A DNA stretch of 64,000 nucleotides from Streptomyces sp. NBC_01717 (GTDB lineage: Bacteria > Actinomycetota > Actinomycetes > Streptomycetales > Streptomycetaceae): contig NZ_CP109178.1 of the NCBI RefSeq assembly GCF_036248255.1, positions 1,116,001-1,180,000 on the forward strand, written 5' to 3'. Of the stretch, positions 56,029 to 64,000 are shown piece after piece. Under the pieces are notes generated by a model. The model was not told the origin of the DNA. It searched no databases and was given only the letters and a program-made list of their open reading frames with translations. How positions within the stretch are numbered: the first letter of the stretch is position 1; the number at the start of each line of letters is the position of its first letter. Position numbers and translations under genes: made by a program.

Positions 56029-59000
56029 ATGCCTGACCAGTCATCTCGCCCTTCCCGCAGAGTAGTTGTCGCGACCGGCTCCACACTGCTCGCAAGCCTC
56101 GGGCTCGGGGTCGCGCTCCCCGGCACGAGCCACGCGGCCGCGTCCGCGATCTCCACCGGTAGCGCAACCCCTCCCCGGGGCGAACTCGCCGGGTACCGCC
56201 CGGTCGAGGTGTCGTCGGTCGACTACGCCCCCACACCGGGCGAGTTCGTGGTGGACAGGCTCAACTCCACCGGTGTGAAGGGCAGCGGGTGGCGCGCCGC
56301 CGCCGGCGACCCGCAGTGGATCTCCGTCGACCTCCAGTCCGAGTGCGAGGTCGACTCGCTGCGGCTGACGTTCGAAGCCACCAAGGACGACCCCGTCTTC
56401 ACGCCGTCCACCAGCGGCAATCCGCGTGACAGCACAACCGGCCAGGAGATCCTGTCCAGCTGCGCGGTGGAGTTCACCATCGAGACGTCGCGGGACCGTC
56501 ATACATGGACCACCGTGTACCGGACCGCCTCCGGCGTCGGCGGGGTCGTGGAGATCGAGCTGGACAAGCCCTCCACAGCACGCTGGGTGCGGATGACCGT
56601 GACGAAACGGTCGAACTCCAACCCGCTGGGTCTCAACGGCTTCGAGGTGTACGGCACGGTCAAGGGCCACAGGCCCGCCGCCACCGGGTGGACCGACTGG
56701 GGCACGCACAACCTCGAGGCACCGGCGCTGAAGGTCGCCGACGACGGTACGGTCCCGCTGGAGTCGGGCTGGACCCTGACGATGGACGACTGGGCCGACG
56801 CCGAGGGCGCCGAGCTGTCCCTGCCCTCGGTGGACACCAGCCGCTGGCTGCCCGCGACCGTGCCGGGTACGGTTCTCGGCTCCCTGGTGGACCAGGGTCA
56901 CCTGCCCGACCCGGTCTCGGGGATGAACAACCTCCACATCCCGGAGGCCCTGTCGCGCCACGCGTGGTGGTACCGGCGCGGCTTCCGTCTGCCGCGCGGC
57001 CTGCGCACCGGCTCCGGGCGCCATGTCTGGCTCGAGTTCGACGGCGTCAACCACAAGGCCGACATCTGGCTCAACGGGCAGCAGGTGGGCGGGCTGACAT
57101 ACCCCTTCGCCCGATCCGCCCACGACGTGACGCGCCTGCTGGCGTCCGGCGGCGAGCAGGCGCTGGCCGTACGGATCACACCGATGCCCTTCCCCGGCAG
57201 TCCTGGGGACAAGAGCGAGGCGGGCCTGGCCTTCGTGGACGCCGGCGCCACCATGATGAACCGCAACTCGCCCACGTACCTGGCCGCCTCCGGCTGGGAC
57301 TGGATGCCGGCCGTACGCGACCGCGTCTCCGGCATCTGGAACCATGTGCGGCTGCGCTCCACGGGGCACGCGGTCATCGGCGACCCCCGCGTCGACACCA
57401 CGCTCCCCCACCTGCCCGACACCGGTACCGCCGAGGTGACGATCGTGGTGCCGGTGCGCAACGCCGATTCCGCCGGGCGGCGCGTGACGGTCACCGCCTC
57501 GTTCGACGACGTGCGGGTCTCACGGACCGTCACCGTGCCGGGTGGTGAGAGCACCGACGTGATCTTCACGCCCGCCGACCACGCGCAACTGCGGTTGCGC
57601 AACCCCGAGCTGTGGTGGCCCAACGGCTACGGCGAGCCGGCCCTGCACGACCTCACGCTCGTCGCATCGGTCGACGGCGAGGAAAGCGACCGGCGCACCA
57701 CACGCTTCGGCATCCGCCAGTTCGGTTACGAGTACGCAGTGCCGCTGCCTTTCGACGGCGGGACCAACGCGTACACGCAGTCTGTGGAGCTGGGCCCCAG
57801 GAAGGCGCGGTACGTGCGGATCAGGTGCCTGACACGCGCCACGGACTGGGGTTCGTCGCTGTGGGGCCTCTCGGTGATCGACAGCGCGGCGCCCGGTACC
57901 GACCTGGCCCTGCACAGGACCGCCACGGCCTCGACCGTGGACGAGCCGGGCCACGAGGCCGCCAACGTCACGGACGGGGATGCGAAGACGCGATGGTCGT
58001 CGGCGTTCGAGGACGACCAGTGGATCCAGGTGGACCTCGGCGATTCGGTCTCCTTCGACCGGGTGGAGCTCGTCTGGGAGCAGGCGTACGCAAAGAGCTA
58101 CATGGTGCAGGTCTCTGCCGACGGCGACACCTGGACGGATGCGGAGTCCGTCGACAACTCAGCGGTGCCGCTGCCGTTCCAGAACGCCAACGCAAGCCTG
58201 CAGAGCGTGGAACTCGGCCACCGCACGGCACGGTATGTGCGGGTCAATGGCGGTGAGCGGGCGACGAGTTGGGGAACGTCGCTGTGGAGCCTGTCGGTGG
58301 TGGACAGCGGGACGCCCGGCACCGACCTGGCCCTGCACAAGACGGCCACCGCCTCGACGGAAGACGGCTCGAACACGGCGCAGAACGCCACCGACGGCAA
58401 GCCCGACACCCGCTGGTCCTCAGCGTACGAGGACAACCAGTGGATCCAGGTGGACCTCGGCGAGTCCGTCTCCTTCGACCGCGTCGTCGTCGTGTGGGAG
58501 TCGGCCTACCCCAAGACGTACACCGTCCAGATCTCCGACGACGGGGACACCTGGACGGACGTGAAGTCCGTCGACAACACCCCGGAACCGCTGAAGATCA
58601 GCGTCAATGGCGTGCGGATCTTCTGCCGGGGCGGCAACTGGGGCTGGGACGAGCTGCTGCGCCGGATGCCCGCCGAGCGGATGGACACGGCGGTGCGGAT
58701 GCACCGGGACATGAATTTCACCATGATCCGCAACTGGCTCGGCAGCAGCAACAGGGAGGAGTTCTTCGCCAGTTGTGACGCGTACGGCATGCTCGTGTGG
58801 AACGACTTCCCGAACGCGTGGGCCATGGACCCGCCGGACCACGACGCCTTCAACAGCCTGGCACGGGACACCGTACGGCGCTACCGCATCCACCCCAGCG
58901 TCGTCGTCTGGTGCGGTGCCAACGAGGGCAACCCGCCCGCGGCGATCGACACCGGCATGCGCGAGGCAGTCCGGTCGGAGGCGCCCGGCGTCTTCTACCA

Positions 59001-60108
59001 GAACAACTCGGCAGGCGGCATCATCTCCGGTGGCGGCCCCTACGGCTGGGTGGAGCCGGAACGCTACTTCTCCCGGTCCACGTACGGCGGCGGTCACTTC
59101 GGCTTCCACACCGAGATCGGCATGCCTGTGGTGTCCACCGCGGAGAGCATGCGCAGCCTCGTCGGCGACGAACCCGAGTGGCCGATCGGTGACGCGTGGT
59201 ACTACCACGACTGGAGCACCAGGGGGAACCAGGCTCCGCAGAACTACCGTGCCGCGATAGAGGCCCGGCTCGACACCGCCGACGGCCTGGACGACTTCGC
59301 CCGAAAGGCACAGTTCGTCAACTACGAGAACACCCGGGCGATGTTCGAGGCCTGGAACGCCAATCTGTGGAAGGACGCCAGTGGCCTGATGCTCTGGATG
59401 TCCCACCCGGCCTGGCACAGCACCGTATGGCAGACCTACGACTACGACTTCGATGTCAACGGCACCTACTACGGGGCGCGCAAGGCCTGCGAGGCCGTCC
59501 ATGTGCAGGCGGACCCGCAGAAGTGGGAGGTCGTCGCGGTCAACCACACCGCGCGCGTCCTGAAGGCTGTGACCGTCACGGCTCGGCTCTTCGACCTGAA
59601 CGGTCGGCAGCTCGGATCCACCCACCGTTCGAAGGTGGATGTCGCCTCCTCTGGCACGACACCGGCGTTCACGGCCGCCTTCGGTAAGGATCTGCCCGGC
59701 CTGCACCTACTGCGGCTGACCCTGGAGGACAGCCGTGGCAGAACCCTGTCGGAGAACACGTACTGGCGCTACCGCGAGACAGCCGACATGAAGGCGCTCA
59801 ACAAGGCCAGGACCGTCAAGGTCACCGCCGACCTCGGCCACGTGTCCCGGTCGGGGACGCGCCGCACGATGACCGCGACCATACGCAACCGGGGCTCGGC
59901 GGTCGCGTCGATGGTGAGGCTGTCGTTGCTGGACGCCGACGACCGCGAGCGCGTGCTGCCGACGCTCTACAGCGACAACTACGTGTGGCTGCTGCCCGGG
60001 GAGTCGCGCACGGTGACGCTCTCCTGGCCGGCGGAGGCGCTACGGTCGGGGCGACCCGCGCTGCTGACCGAGGGATACAACAGCGCGCGAACCGTGACAC
60101 ACGCCTAG
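56029..60108 (+). CDS. Secreted GH2 glycosidase with discoidin modules inserted (exo-glucosaminidase/mannosidase-like)
   Basis: This 1359-residue exported enzyme has a twin-arginine-like signal (PSRRVVVATGSTLLASLGLG). Domains in order: an F5/8-type discoidin module (about 45-205), the GH2 sugar-binding domain (about 230-400, GYNPWYRRGF-like WWYRRGFRLP), an Ig-like domain ending RFGIR, two near-identical discoidin modules (about 572-853), the TIM barrel (about 856-1150), and C-terminal sandwiches. The general acid is E966 in CGANEG and the nucleophile E1029 in GFHTEIG. It resembles exo-beta-glucosaminidases and beta-mannosidases. The stop codon TAG lies inside the inverted repeat of a MITE-like element. 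Confidence 0.9.
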   Translation: MPDQSSRPSRRVVVATGSTLLASLGLGVALPGTSHAAASAISTGSATPPRGELAGYRPVEVSSVDYAPTPGEFVVDRLNSTGVKGSGWRAAAGDPQWISVDLQSECEVDSLRLTFEATKDDPVFTPSTSGNPRDSTTGQEILSSCAVEFTIETSRDRHTWTTVYRTASGVGGVVEIELDKPSTARWVRMTVTKRSNSNPLGLNGFEVYGTVKGHRPAATGWTDWGTHNLEAPALKVADDGTVPLESGWTLTMDDWADAEGAELSLPSVDTSRWLPATVPGTVLGSLVDQGHLPDPVSGMNNLHIPEALSRHAWWYRRGFRLPRGLRTGSGRHVWLEFDGVNHKADIWLNGQQVGGLTYPFARSAHDVTRLLASGGEQALAVRITPMPFPGSPGDKSEAGLAFVDAGATMMNRNSPTYLAASGWDWMPAVRDRVSGIWNHVRLRSTGHAVIGDPRVDTTLPHLPDTGTAEVTIVVPVRNADSAGRRVTVTASFDDVRVSRTVTVPGGESTDVIFTPADHAQLRLRNPELWWPNGYGEPALHDLTLVASVDGEESDRRTTRFGIRQFGYEYAVPLPFDGGTNAYTQSVELGPRKARYVRIRCLTRATDWGSSLWGLSVIDSAAPGTDLALHRTATASTVDEPGHEAANVTDGDAKTRWSSAFEDDQWIQVDLGDSVSFDRVELVWEQAYAKSYMVQVSADGDTWTDAESVDNSAVPLPFQNANASLQSVELGHRTARYVRVNGGERATSWGTSLWSLSVVDSGTPGTDLALHKTATASTEDGSNTAQNATDGKPDTRWSSAYEDNQWIQVDLGESVSFDRVVVVWESAYPKTYTVQISDDGDTWTDVKSVDNTPEPLKISVNGVRIFCRGGNWGWDELLRRMPAERMDTAVRMHRDMNFTMIRNWLGSSNREEFFASCDAYGMLVWNDFPNAWAMDPPDHDAFNSLARDTVRRYRIHPSVVVWCGANEGNPPAAIDTGMREAVRSEAPGVFYQNNSAGGIISGGGPYGWVEPERYFSRSTYGGGHFGFHTEIGMPVVSTAESMRSLVGDEPEWPIGDAWYYHDWSTRGNQAPQNYRAAIEARLDTADGLDDFARKAQFVNYENTRAMFEAWNANLWKDASGLMLWMSHPAWHSTVWQTYDYDFDVNGTYYGARKACEAVHVQADPQKWEVVAVNHTARVLKAVTVTARLFDLNGRQLGSTHRSKVDVASSGTTPAFTAAFGKDLPGLHLLRLTLEDSRGRTLSENTYWRYRETADMKALNKARTVKVTADLGHVSRSGTRRTMTATIRNRGSAVASMVRLSLLDADDRERVLPTLYSDNYVWLLPGESRTVTLSWPAEALRSGRPALLTEGYNSARTVTHA
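57742..58593 (+). repeat. 426-bp in-frame tandem duplication (two discoidin modules)
   Basis: The segment at 57742-58167 is repeated at 58168-58593. Residues 572 and 714 both begin PLPF, a period of exactly 142 codons. Long stretches, such as QWIQVDLG followed by SVSFDRV, are almost identical in DNA as well as protein, so the duplication is fairly recent. Confidence 0.9.
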
Positions 60109-60270
60109 GGCCTCTCGTTTGGATCATGCCGGGCTCTCGGGGTCCGGCACGCACATCTGCCGCGTTGTCGTCAGTCGCCGACGCTCCGCGTGGGCTCCTT
60201 CCTCCGCCTTGCAGCTGGACGCACCAGACCCCGCTCCCTGATCCAGCCCGATCCAAACGAAAGACCCTAG
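60105..60270. mobile_element. MITE-like element with 21-bp terminal inverted repeats
   Basis: The ends 60105-60125 and 60250-60270 are inverted repeats matching at 19 of 21 positions, each containing TCGTTTGGATC and bounded by CTAG. The 166-bp element has no coding capacity. Similar sequences are, as I recall, widespread in Streptomyces genomes. Its outer CTAG supplies the TAG stop of the GH2 gene. Confidence 0.75.
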
Positions 60271-60332
60271 GCCTCTCGTTTGGATCAGGCCGGGCTCACC
60301 CTGATCCAGCCCGATCCAAACGAATGACCCTG
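60267..60332. mobile_element. Shortened second copy of the MITE-like element
   Basis: Starting from the shared CTAG, this 66-bp unit keeps both end repeats (CTCGTTTGGATCAGGCCGGG and the inverted GATCCAAACGAATGACCC) but has lost about 100 bp of interior. It folds into a hairpin and may act as terminator for the GH2 gene or for the leftward NPP1 gene, which ends at 60393. Confidence 0.75.
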
Positions 60333-60392
60333 GCGACCGCTTCGGGGCCGGCCGTTTCCGCGGCCGGCCCCACCGCTGCCGACGTGCGCCCG

Positions 60393-61160
60393 TCAGGCGT
60401 TGGGGTCGAACGAGATGTTGGCCGGCTTGGCCTTTTCGAGGTGGTAGTTGAAATTGCCGTCCTTGAGGCCGAAGACGGCGCTACCGAAGTCGGCCTGGCT
60501 CAGCTTGTCCCGCAGGCCCGCGGGGAAGCCGTTCCAGCCGACCAGGCTGGGGAACTGCCAGGCGTGGTAGTGATTCTCCGGCGGCTCGTCGCCTGAATTC
60601 GCAGGACGGAAGCAGTGCGTGCTCACACCGTCCTTGTGGTAGACGATCTTGGGATGCGTTCCGTCCCACTGGATCTGGTCACGGCCGTAGACGTTGAAGT
60701 TGCCGTGGGCGGAGGTGGATACGTAGCGGACCTCGTTGTCCTGCACCCACACCACGACGTGCTCCCAGTCGTGCCTGTGCCCGCCGAGCCCACTGCCGGC
60801 CACGGCCTGGTCCTTCTCGAAATAGAGCCCGTACAGGATGGCGCACCAGCCGTTGTTGCACTTGTAGCGGGCGTATCCGTTGGTGTTGTCGAGGTCCCAG
60901 GAGTCACGACACTGACCGTTGACGGCCCCGGTGGTGTTGAGGCCGGGGGCTATGGTCCCGTCGGGGCCGATGGCGGGAGTGGGGTAGCAGCCGTCCGTGT
61001 CGTAGTCGTACGCGGGTTGGAACGTCTGCTCCAGTCCGTCCGCGTTCGCGGGCAGGGCGGTGGGCGGGGCAGCGAGAGCGCTGCCGGGAACAGCGATGAC
61101 CAGCGCGATGGCGCTGCCGACGACGAGCGAGACCTTGCGGGTCCGTGCTCTGTTTTTCAC
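60393..61160 (-). CDS. Secreted NPP1/NLP-family necrosis-inducing protein
   Basis: This 255-residue protein has a Sec signal peptide (VVGSAIALVIAVPGSALA) and the NPP1 domain. The diagnostic heptapeptide GHRHDWE is intact within GGHRHDWEHVVVWV, and cysteines at CRDSWD and YKCNNGWC fit the type with disulfides. NLPs bind plant sphingolipids and kill dicot cells, or act as surface proteins in non-pathogens. GTG at 61160 follows AGGAGGACGCA, so the longer frame is rejected. Confidence 0.95.
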   Translation of the reverse strand: MKNRARTRKVSLVVGSAIALVIAVPGSALAAPPTALPANADGLEQTFQPAYDYDTDGCYPTPAIGPDGTIAPGLNTTGAVNGQCRDSWDLDNTNGYARYKCNNGWCAILYGLYFEKDQAVAGSGLGGHRHDWEHVVVWVQDNEVRYVSTSAHGNFNVYGRDQIQWDGTHPKIVYHKDGVSTHCFRPANSGDEPPENHYHAWQFPSLVGWNGFPAGLRDKLSQADFGSAVFGLKDGNFNYHLEKAKPANISFDPNA

Positions 61161-61436
61161 TGCGTCCTCCTGGTCGACGCGTGGCGGGGGGCACGCGACT
61201 GTGATTGGCATGCCCATCACAACCAGGTTGAATCGCGCGGCGACCGGGCCGAACGCCGTCAGGTGACGAAGCGATGAAGGATCGGCCAATACACAGGGAG
61301 TGAGCCGGCCAAGAGATCCCTGGCGGACACAGTGCCCGGGCAGGCGGGGACGGCCTCACCGACAGGGCATCCTCGCCGACGACGGCGTCCACCGACCACG
61401 AGACGCCGCCGCGACGCCCACTCCGAGGGCGGTCCT

Positions 61437-61865
61437 TCAGCCGATGATGCCCGACATGGCGAGCACCTTGTCGATCCGTACCCGGACGAGCAGCTGGCCG
61501 GGGACGCCGTTGCGGGCGCCGTACTCCTCGGCGCGGTCGGCGCCCACATAGCGGGCCGCGATCCGGGTGGCCCACTCCCGGACCTGCGGGAGGGCGTCGC
61601 TGAGCTCCGCATGACCTTGCAGCACCGCGTACCCGAACGGCGGCCGCTCATCGTCCACGCACAGCGCGACCCGGCCGTCCCGGGCGAGGTTGCGACCCTT
61701 GACCGTGTTCTGCCCGGTGTTGAACACGAGCTCATCGCTGTCGAGCAGGAACCAGACGGGGGCGATGTGCGGGCTGCCGTCCTCGCGGACGGTGGAGAGC
61801 TTGCCGGTTCGGGTGCCGGACATGACGAATGCGCGCCACTCGGCGTCGCTCATCTTCTGTGCCAT
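61437..61865 (-). CDS. PPOX-class (F420/FMN-dependent) oxidoreductase
   Basis: This 142-residue split-barrel protein of the pyridoxamine-phosphate-oxidase-like superfamily has GTRTGKLSTVREDGSPHIAP and VWFLLDSDELVFNT, then RVALCVDDERPPFGY, all typical of PPOX-class F420-dependent reductases. ATG at 61865 is chosen because the family starts just before MSDAEWRAFV. Substrate unknown. Confidence 0.87.
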   Translation of the reverse strand: MAQKMSDAEWRAFVMSGTRTGKLSTVREDGSPHIAPVWFLLDSDELVFNTGQNTVKGRNLARDGRVALCVDDERPPFGYAVLQGHAELSDALPQVREWATRIAARYVGADRAEEYGARNGVPGQLLVRVRIDKVLAMSGIIG

Positions 61866-62175
61866 GGCCGCATGCTGCCTGATGGAAGGCCGGCCGACGG
61901 GAACTGACGCGCGGACCGGCTCTTTCCCTCCACGCGGCCCAGCTACCGATCCACTTTCGATACGCGCTCCAGGGATCACCGACCACCGCGACGACGCGCA
62001 AGGTCACCGGATGCCCGGTACGCACCGTTCTCCCACCCGAGGCGGCGCCCGCCCGGCATTCCCCGCCCGAAGGCGTCCGCCATCCGGCCCTTGTGGTTTA
62101 GACCACCTTCACCGTCCGGCTATCGGCGATCAGCATCATCCCTGCTGTCATACGGGGGTAGTTCAGGGAGATCGC
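61866..62175. other. Divergent intergenic region
   Basis: No gene or strong structure is visible in these 310 bp. It should contain promoters for the PPOX-type gene (leftward) and the metallophosphoesterase (rightward, with AGGGAG just before its ATG). Confidence 0.4.
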
Positions 62176-64000
62176 ATGAGCAGAACCAGTCATCCCGGAC
62201 CGGGTCGCCGCAGCCTGCTGCAGGCGGCGCTGGCCGTACCGGCGGTCGGAGCGGCCGGTGCGGTGCTGGGCACGCAGTCCGCGCAGGCCGCCACCGGGCA
62301 GCCACCGACAGCCGGCTCCGGCAGCCACCGTTTCGACGCGGAGAGCCCACGCTTCGCACTGGCGGTCCTGCCGGACACCCAGTACCTCTTCGACGCGGAC
62401 AGCGCGGACCCGGAGCCGCTGAAGGAGACGTTCCACTACCTGGTGGCCCAGCGCCAGGAGGCGAACATCGCCTTTATGACGCACCTGGGCGACGTCACCG
62501 AGCACGGTAGCGAGGAGGAGATCGGTCTCGCGGCGGACACCTTCCGGACCATCCACGGCAAGGTGCCCTACAGCGTCCTCGCCGGCAACCACGACATCAA
62601 CTCGGGCACCGACGACCAGCGCGGTGACACCGCCTATCTCCGGGCGTTCGGGCCGCAGCGCTTCACCTCCATGCCGACCTTCGGCGGCGCATCGCCCGAC
62701 GGCTACAACAGCTACCACGTGCTGCAGGCTGCCGGGCGCGAGTGGCTGGTGCTCGCCCTCGACTGGCGCGCCTCCGAGAAGGGGCTGGCCTGGGCGCAGG
62801 GCGTCCTCGACGCCCACCCGACCCTGCCGGTCATCCTCACCACCCATGACATCGCCTGGGCCGAGGACAACGGCCAGGCGCACCTGTCCGACAACGGACA
62901 GCGGCTCTGGGACCGCATCATCCGCGGCAACGACCAGATCTTCATGGCACTCGGCGGCCACTACTGGCCTCCGGGGCGCACTGTGCTCACCAACGACGCC
63001 GGCCACGACGTGCATGTGCACATCACCAACTACCAGGACCGCTACTACGGCGGTGCAGGCATGGTCCGGCTCTACTCCTTCGACCTGGTCCGACAGGTCG
63101 TCGACGTCGAGACGTTCTCCCCGTGGTTCCTCGCCCGCGACCCGGAGAAGCGCACGCCGCTGGAGGCGGAGACCATCGAACTGACCGGTCCGGTCGACCG
63201 GTTCTCGCTGGACATCGACTTCGCGGAGCGGTTCCAGGGATTCGCACCGGTGGTTCCTCCGGCGCCGCGTCCGGCCTCCCGGGTGATGCCGCGGGGCACC
63301 GTCGCGTACTGGCGGTTCGACTCCTCCGGTCTGGCGGGTGCCGGCACCGTCGGTTCCGCGGTGGCCGCGGGCACCGTGGCACGCGACCTGTCGGGGCACG
63401 GAAACGACCTCCGGGTCCAGCTGCTCCACGACAGCGCCTCGAAGGCTCTGACCTGGTCGGGCGACCACCACACCGAGCAGCCGGCCCACGCCAGTCTCCG
63501 CTTCGACGGCGGCAAGTCGCCGGACCGCGGCGCAATCCTCACCACGGCCGCCCAGGCACCGCTGAACAGCTTGACGTTCACCTCGGGCTTCACCATCGAG
63601 ACCTTCATCAAGCTGCCGGAGCCGTTCGAGGGCGACCACGCCTGGATGGGCATCCTCAGCTGGGAGGGTCGCAACGGCGACGCCGGAAAGACCACCGGCT
63701 GGTCGACGGAGGAGCCCACCTGCAGCCTCAATGTCACGCCTGAGCGCTTCCTGCAGTTCGTGCTCTACCCGCACGTCCAGGACGCCGACCCGACTTCATG
63801 GAGCCACGCGCTGCCCGTGGGCCGCTGGACCCACATCGCGGTCGTCAACAACGGTCACCGCACGGTGATGTACGTCGACGGGTCGCAGATCGCCCGGAAC
63901 CCGTCCCAGCCGGCCACCGGCATCGCGACGCTCGGAAAGCCGTTCGTCATCGGCGGCACCCAGTTCGCCGAGCAGTTCGGCCAGAGCTTCTACGGCTGGA
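62176..64000 (+). CDS. Secreted metallophosphoesterase with LamG-like domain, partial
   Basis: The frame from ATG 62176 stays open to the window end (608 codons seen). It begins with a twin-arginine signal (GRRSLLQAALAVPAVGAAG, AQA cleavage site). A calcineurin-type phosphoesterase domain follows: LPDTQYLFD, THLGDVTEHG, AGNHDI, TTHDIAW and GGHYWP supply metal ligands. From about residue 370 a concanavalin/LamG-like sandwich appears (VAYWRFDSSG, HGNDLRV, FTIETFIKLP, RWTHIAVVNNG). The substrate may be an extracellular phosphate ester. AGGGAG lies 5 nt before the start. Confidence 0.9.
   Translation, partial: MSRTSHPGPGRRSLLQAALAVPAVGAAGAVLGTQSAQAATGQPPTAGSGSHRFDAESPRFALAVLPDTQYLFDADSADPEPLKETFHYLVAQRQEANIAFMTHLGDVTEHGSEEEIGLAADTFRTIHGKVPYSVLAGNHDINSGTDDQRGDTAYLRAFGPQRFTSMPTFGGASPDGYNSYHVLQAAGREWLVLALDWRASEKGLAWAQGVLDAHPTLPVILTTHDIAWAEDNGQAHLSDNGQRLWDRIIRGNDQIFMALGGHYWPPGRTVLTNDAGHDVHVHITNYQDRYYGGAGMVRLYSFDLVRQVVDVETFSPWFLARDPEKRTPLEAETIELTGPVDRFSLDIDFAERFQGFAPVVPPAPRPASRVMPRGTVAYWRFDSSGLAGAGTVGSAVAAGTVARDLSGHGNDLRVQLLHDSASKALTWSGDHHTEQPAHASLRFDGGKSPDRGAILTTAAQAPLNSLTFTSGFTIETFIKLPEPFEGDHAWMGILSWEGRNGDAGKTTGWSTEEPTCSLNVTPERFLQFVLYPHVQDADPTSWSHALPVGRWTHIAVVNNGHRTVMYVDGSQIARNPSQPATGIATLGKPFVIGGTQFAEQFGQSFYGW

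Noticed and set aside
56041..59706. Two minus-strand frames of over 400 codons
   Set aside because: Antisense to the GH2 enzyme gene; composition typical of shadow frames.

Overview
The window is high-GC actinobacterial DNA, almost certainly from a Streptomyces chromosome. Third codon positions are strongly GC-rich, GTG and TTG starts are common, many genes overlap by 4 nt (ATGA or GTGA), and the families are typical of the genus (DUF6480, CU044_5270, PP2C/PAS/GAF phosphatases, large secreted glycoside hydrolases). There is no rRNA, tRNA, CRISPR array or phage block. The content is accessory: ion transport, redox and stress metabolism, one insertion sequence, and a large sugar-utilisation island.

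Region 1 (1-10.4 kb) is potassium transport. A complete high-affinity Kdp system reads leftward: a 27-residue membrane peptide, kdpF, kdpA, kdpB, kdpC, then the response regulator kdpE, then the sensor kinase kdpD, which runs off the left edge. Strong hairpins separate kdpC/kdpE and kdpE/kdpD. Two 17-bp direct repeats 32 bp apart lie upstream of the operon. A second, solitary kdpB with all catalytic motifs lies about 2.5 kb away on the other strand, with no kdpA or kdpC partner.

Region 2 (10.5-15.7 kb) holds an SDR protein, a 25-residue bL37-like ribosomal protein, and an IS607-type element (serine recombinase plus TnpB). The element has split a host membrane-protein gene, and that gene is also frameshifted by a 19-bp tandem duplication. 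A small secreted protein follows.

Region 3 (15.8-41.6 kb) is mixed catabolism, redox and stress. It contains a thiamine-diphosphate enzyme, a cobalt-type nitrile hydratase (beta, alpha, activator), a PAS-GAF-PP2C phosphatase, a TetR/enoyl-CoA hydratase pair, a GreA/B-like factor, DUF1345 and FUSC membrane proteins, and an FdhF/YdeP-type molybdoenzyme. It also has an ECF sigma factor with its membrane partner, a D-cysteine desulfhydrase-like enzyme, a short AraC regulator, a truncated SigJ-like gene, a phosphoketolase, and a PaoABC-like molybdenum hydroxylase.

Region 4 (41.9-60.3 kb) is a galactoside island. One leftward operon (53241 to 41904) encodes a sugar ABC importer, a GH36 alpha-galactosidase and what looks like the whole De Ley-Doudoroff route from galactose to pyruvate plus glyceraldehyde-3-phosphate, with its own GntR-type regulator. 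A secreted GH27 alpha-galactosidase lies next to it. Both transcription units carry the same AT-rich element, AATT-N3-AATT, at an identical distance from a TTGAC box. Divergent from them is a secreted GH2 enzyme with discoidin modules inserted in the catalytic region, behind a LacI-type operator; it ends in a pair of MITE-like inverted-repeat elements.

Region 5 (60.4-64 kb) has a secreted necrosis-inducing NPP1 protein, an F420/FMN-type oxidoreductase and the start of a secreted metallophosphoesterase that leaves the window.
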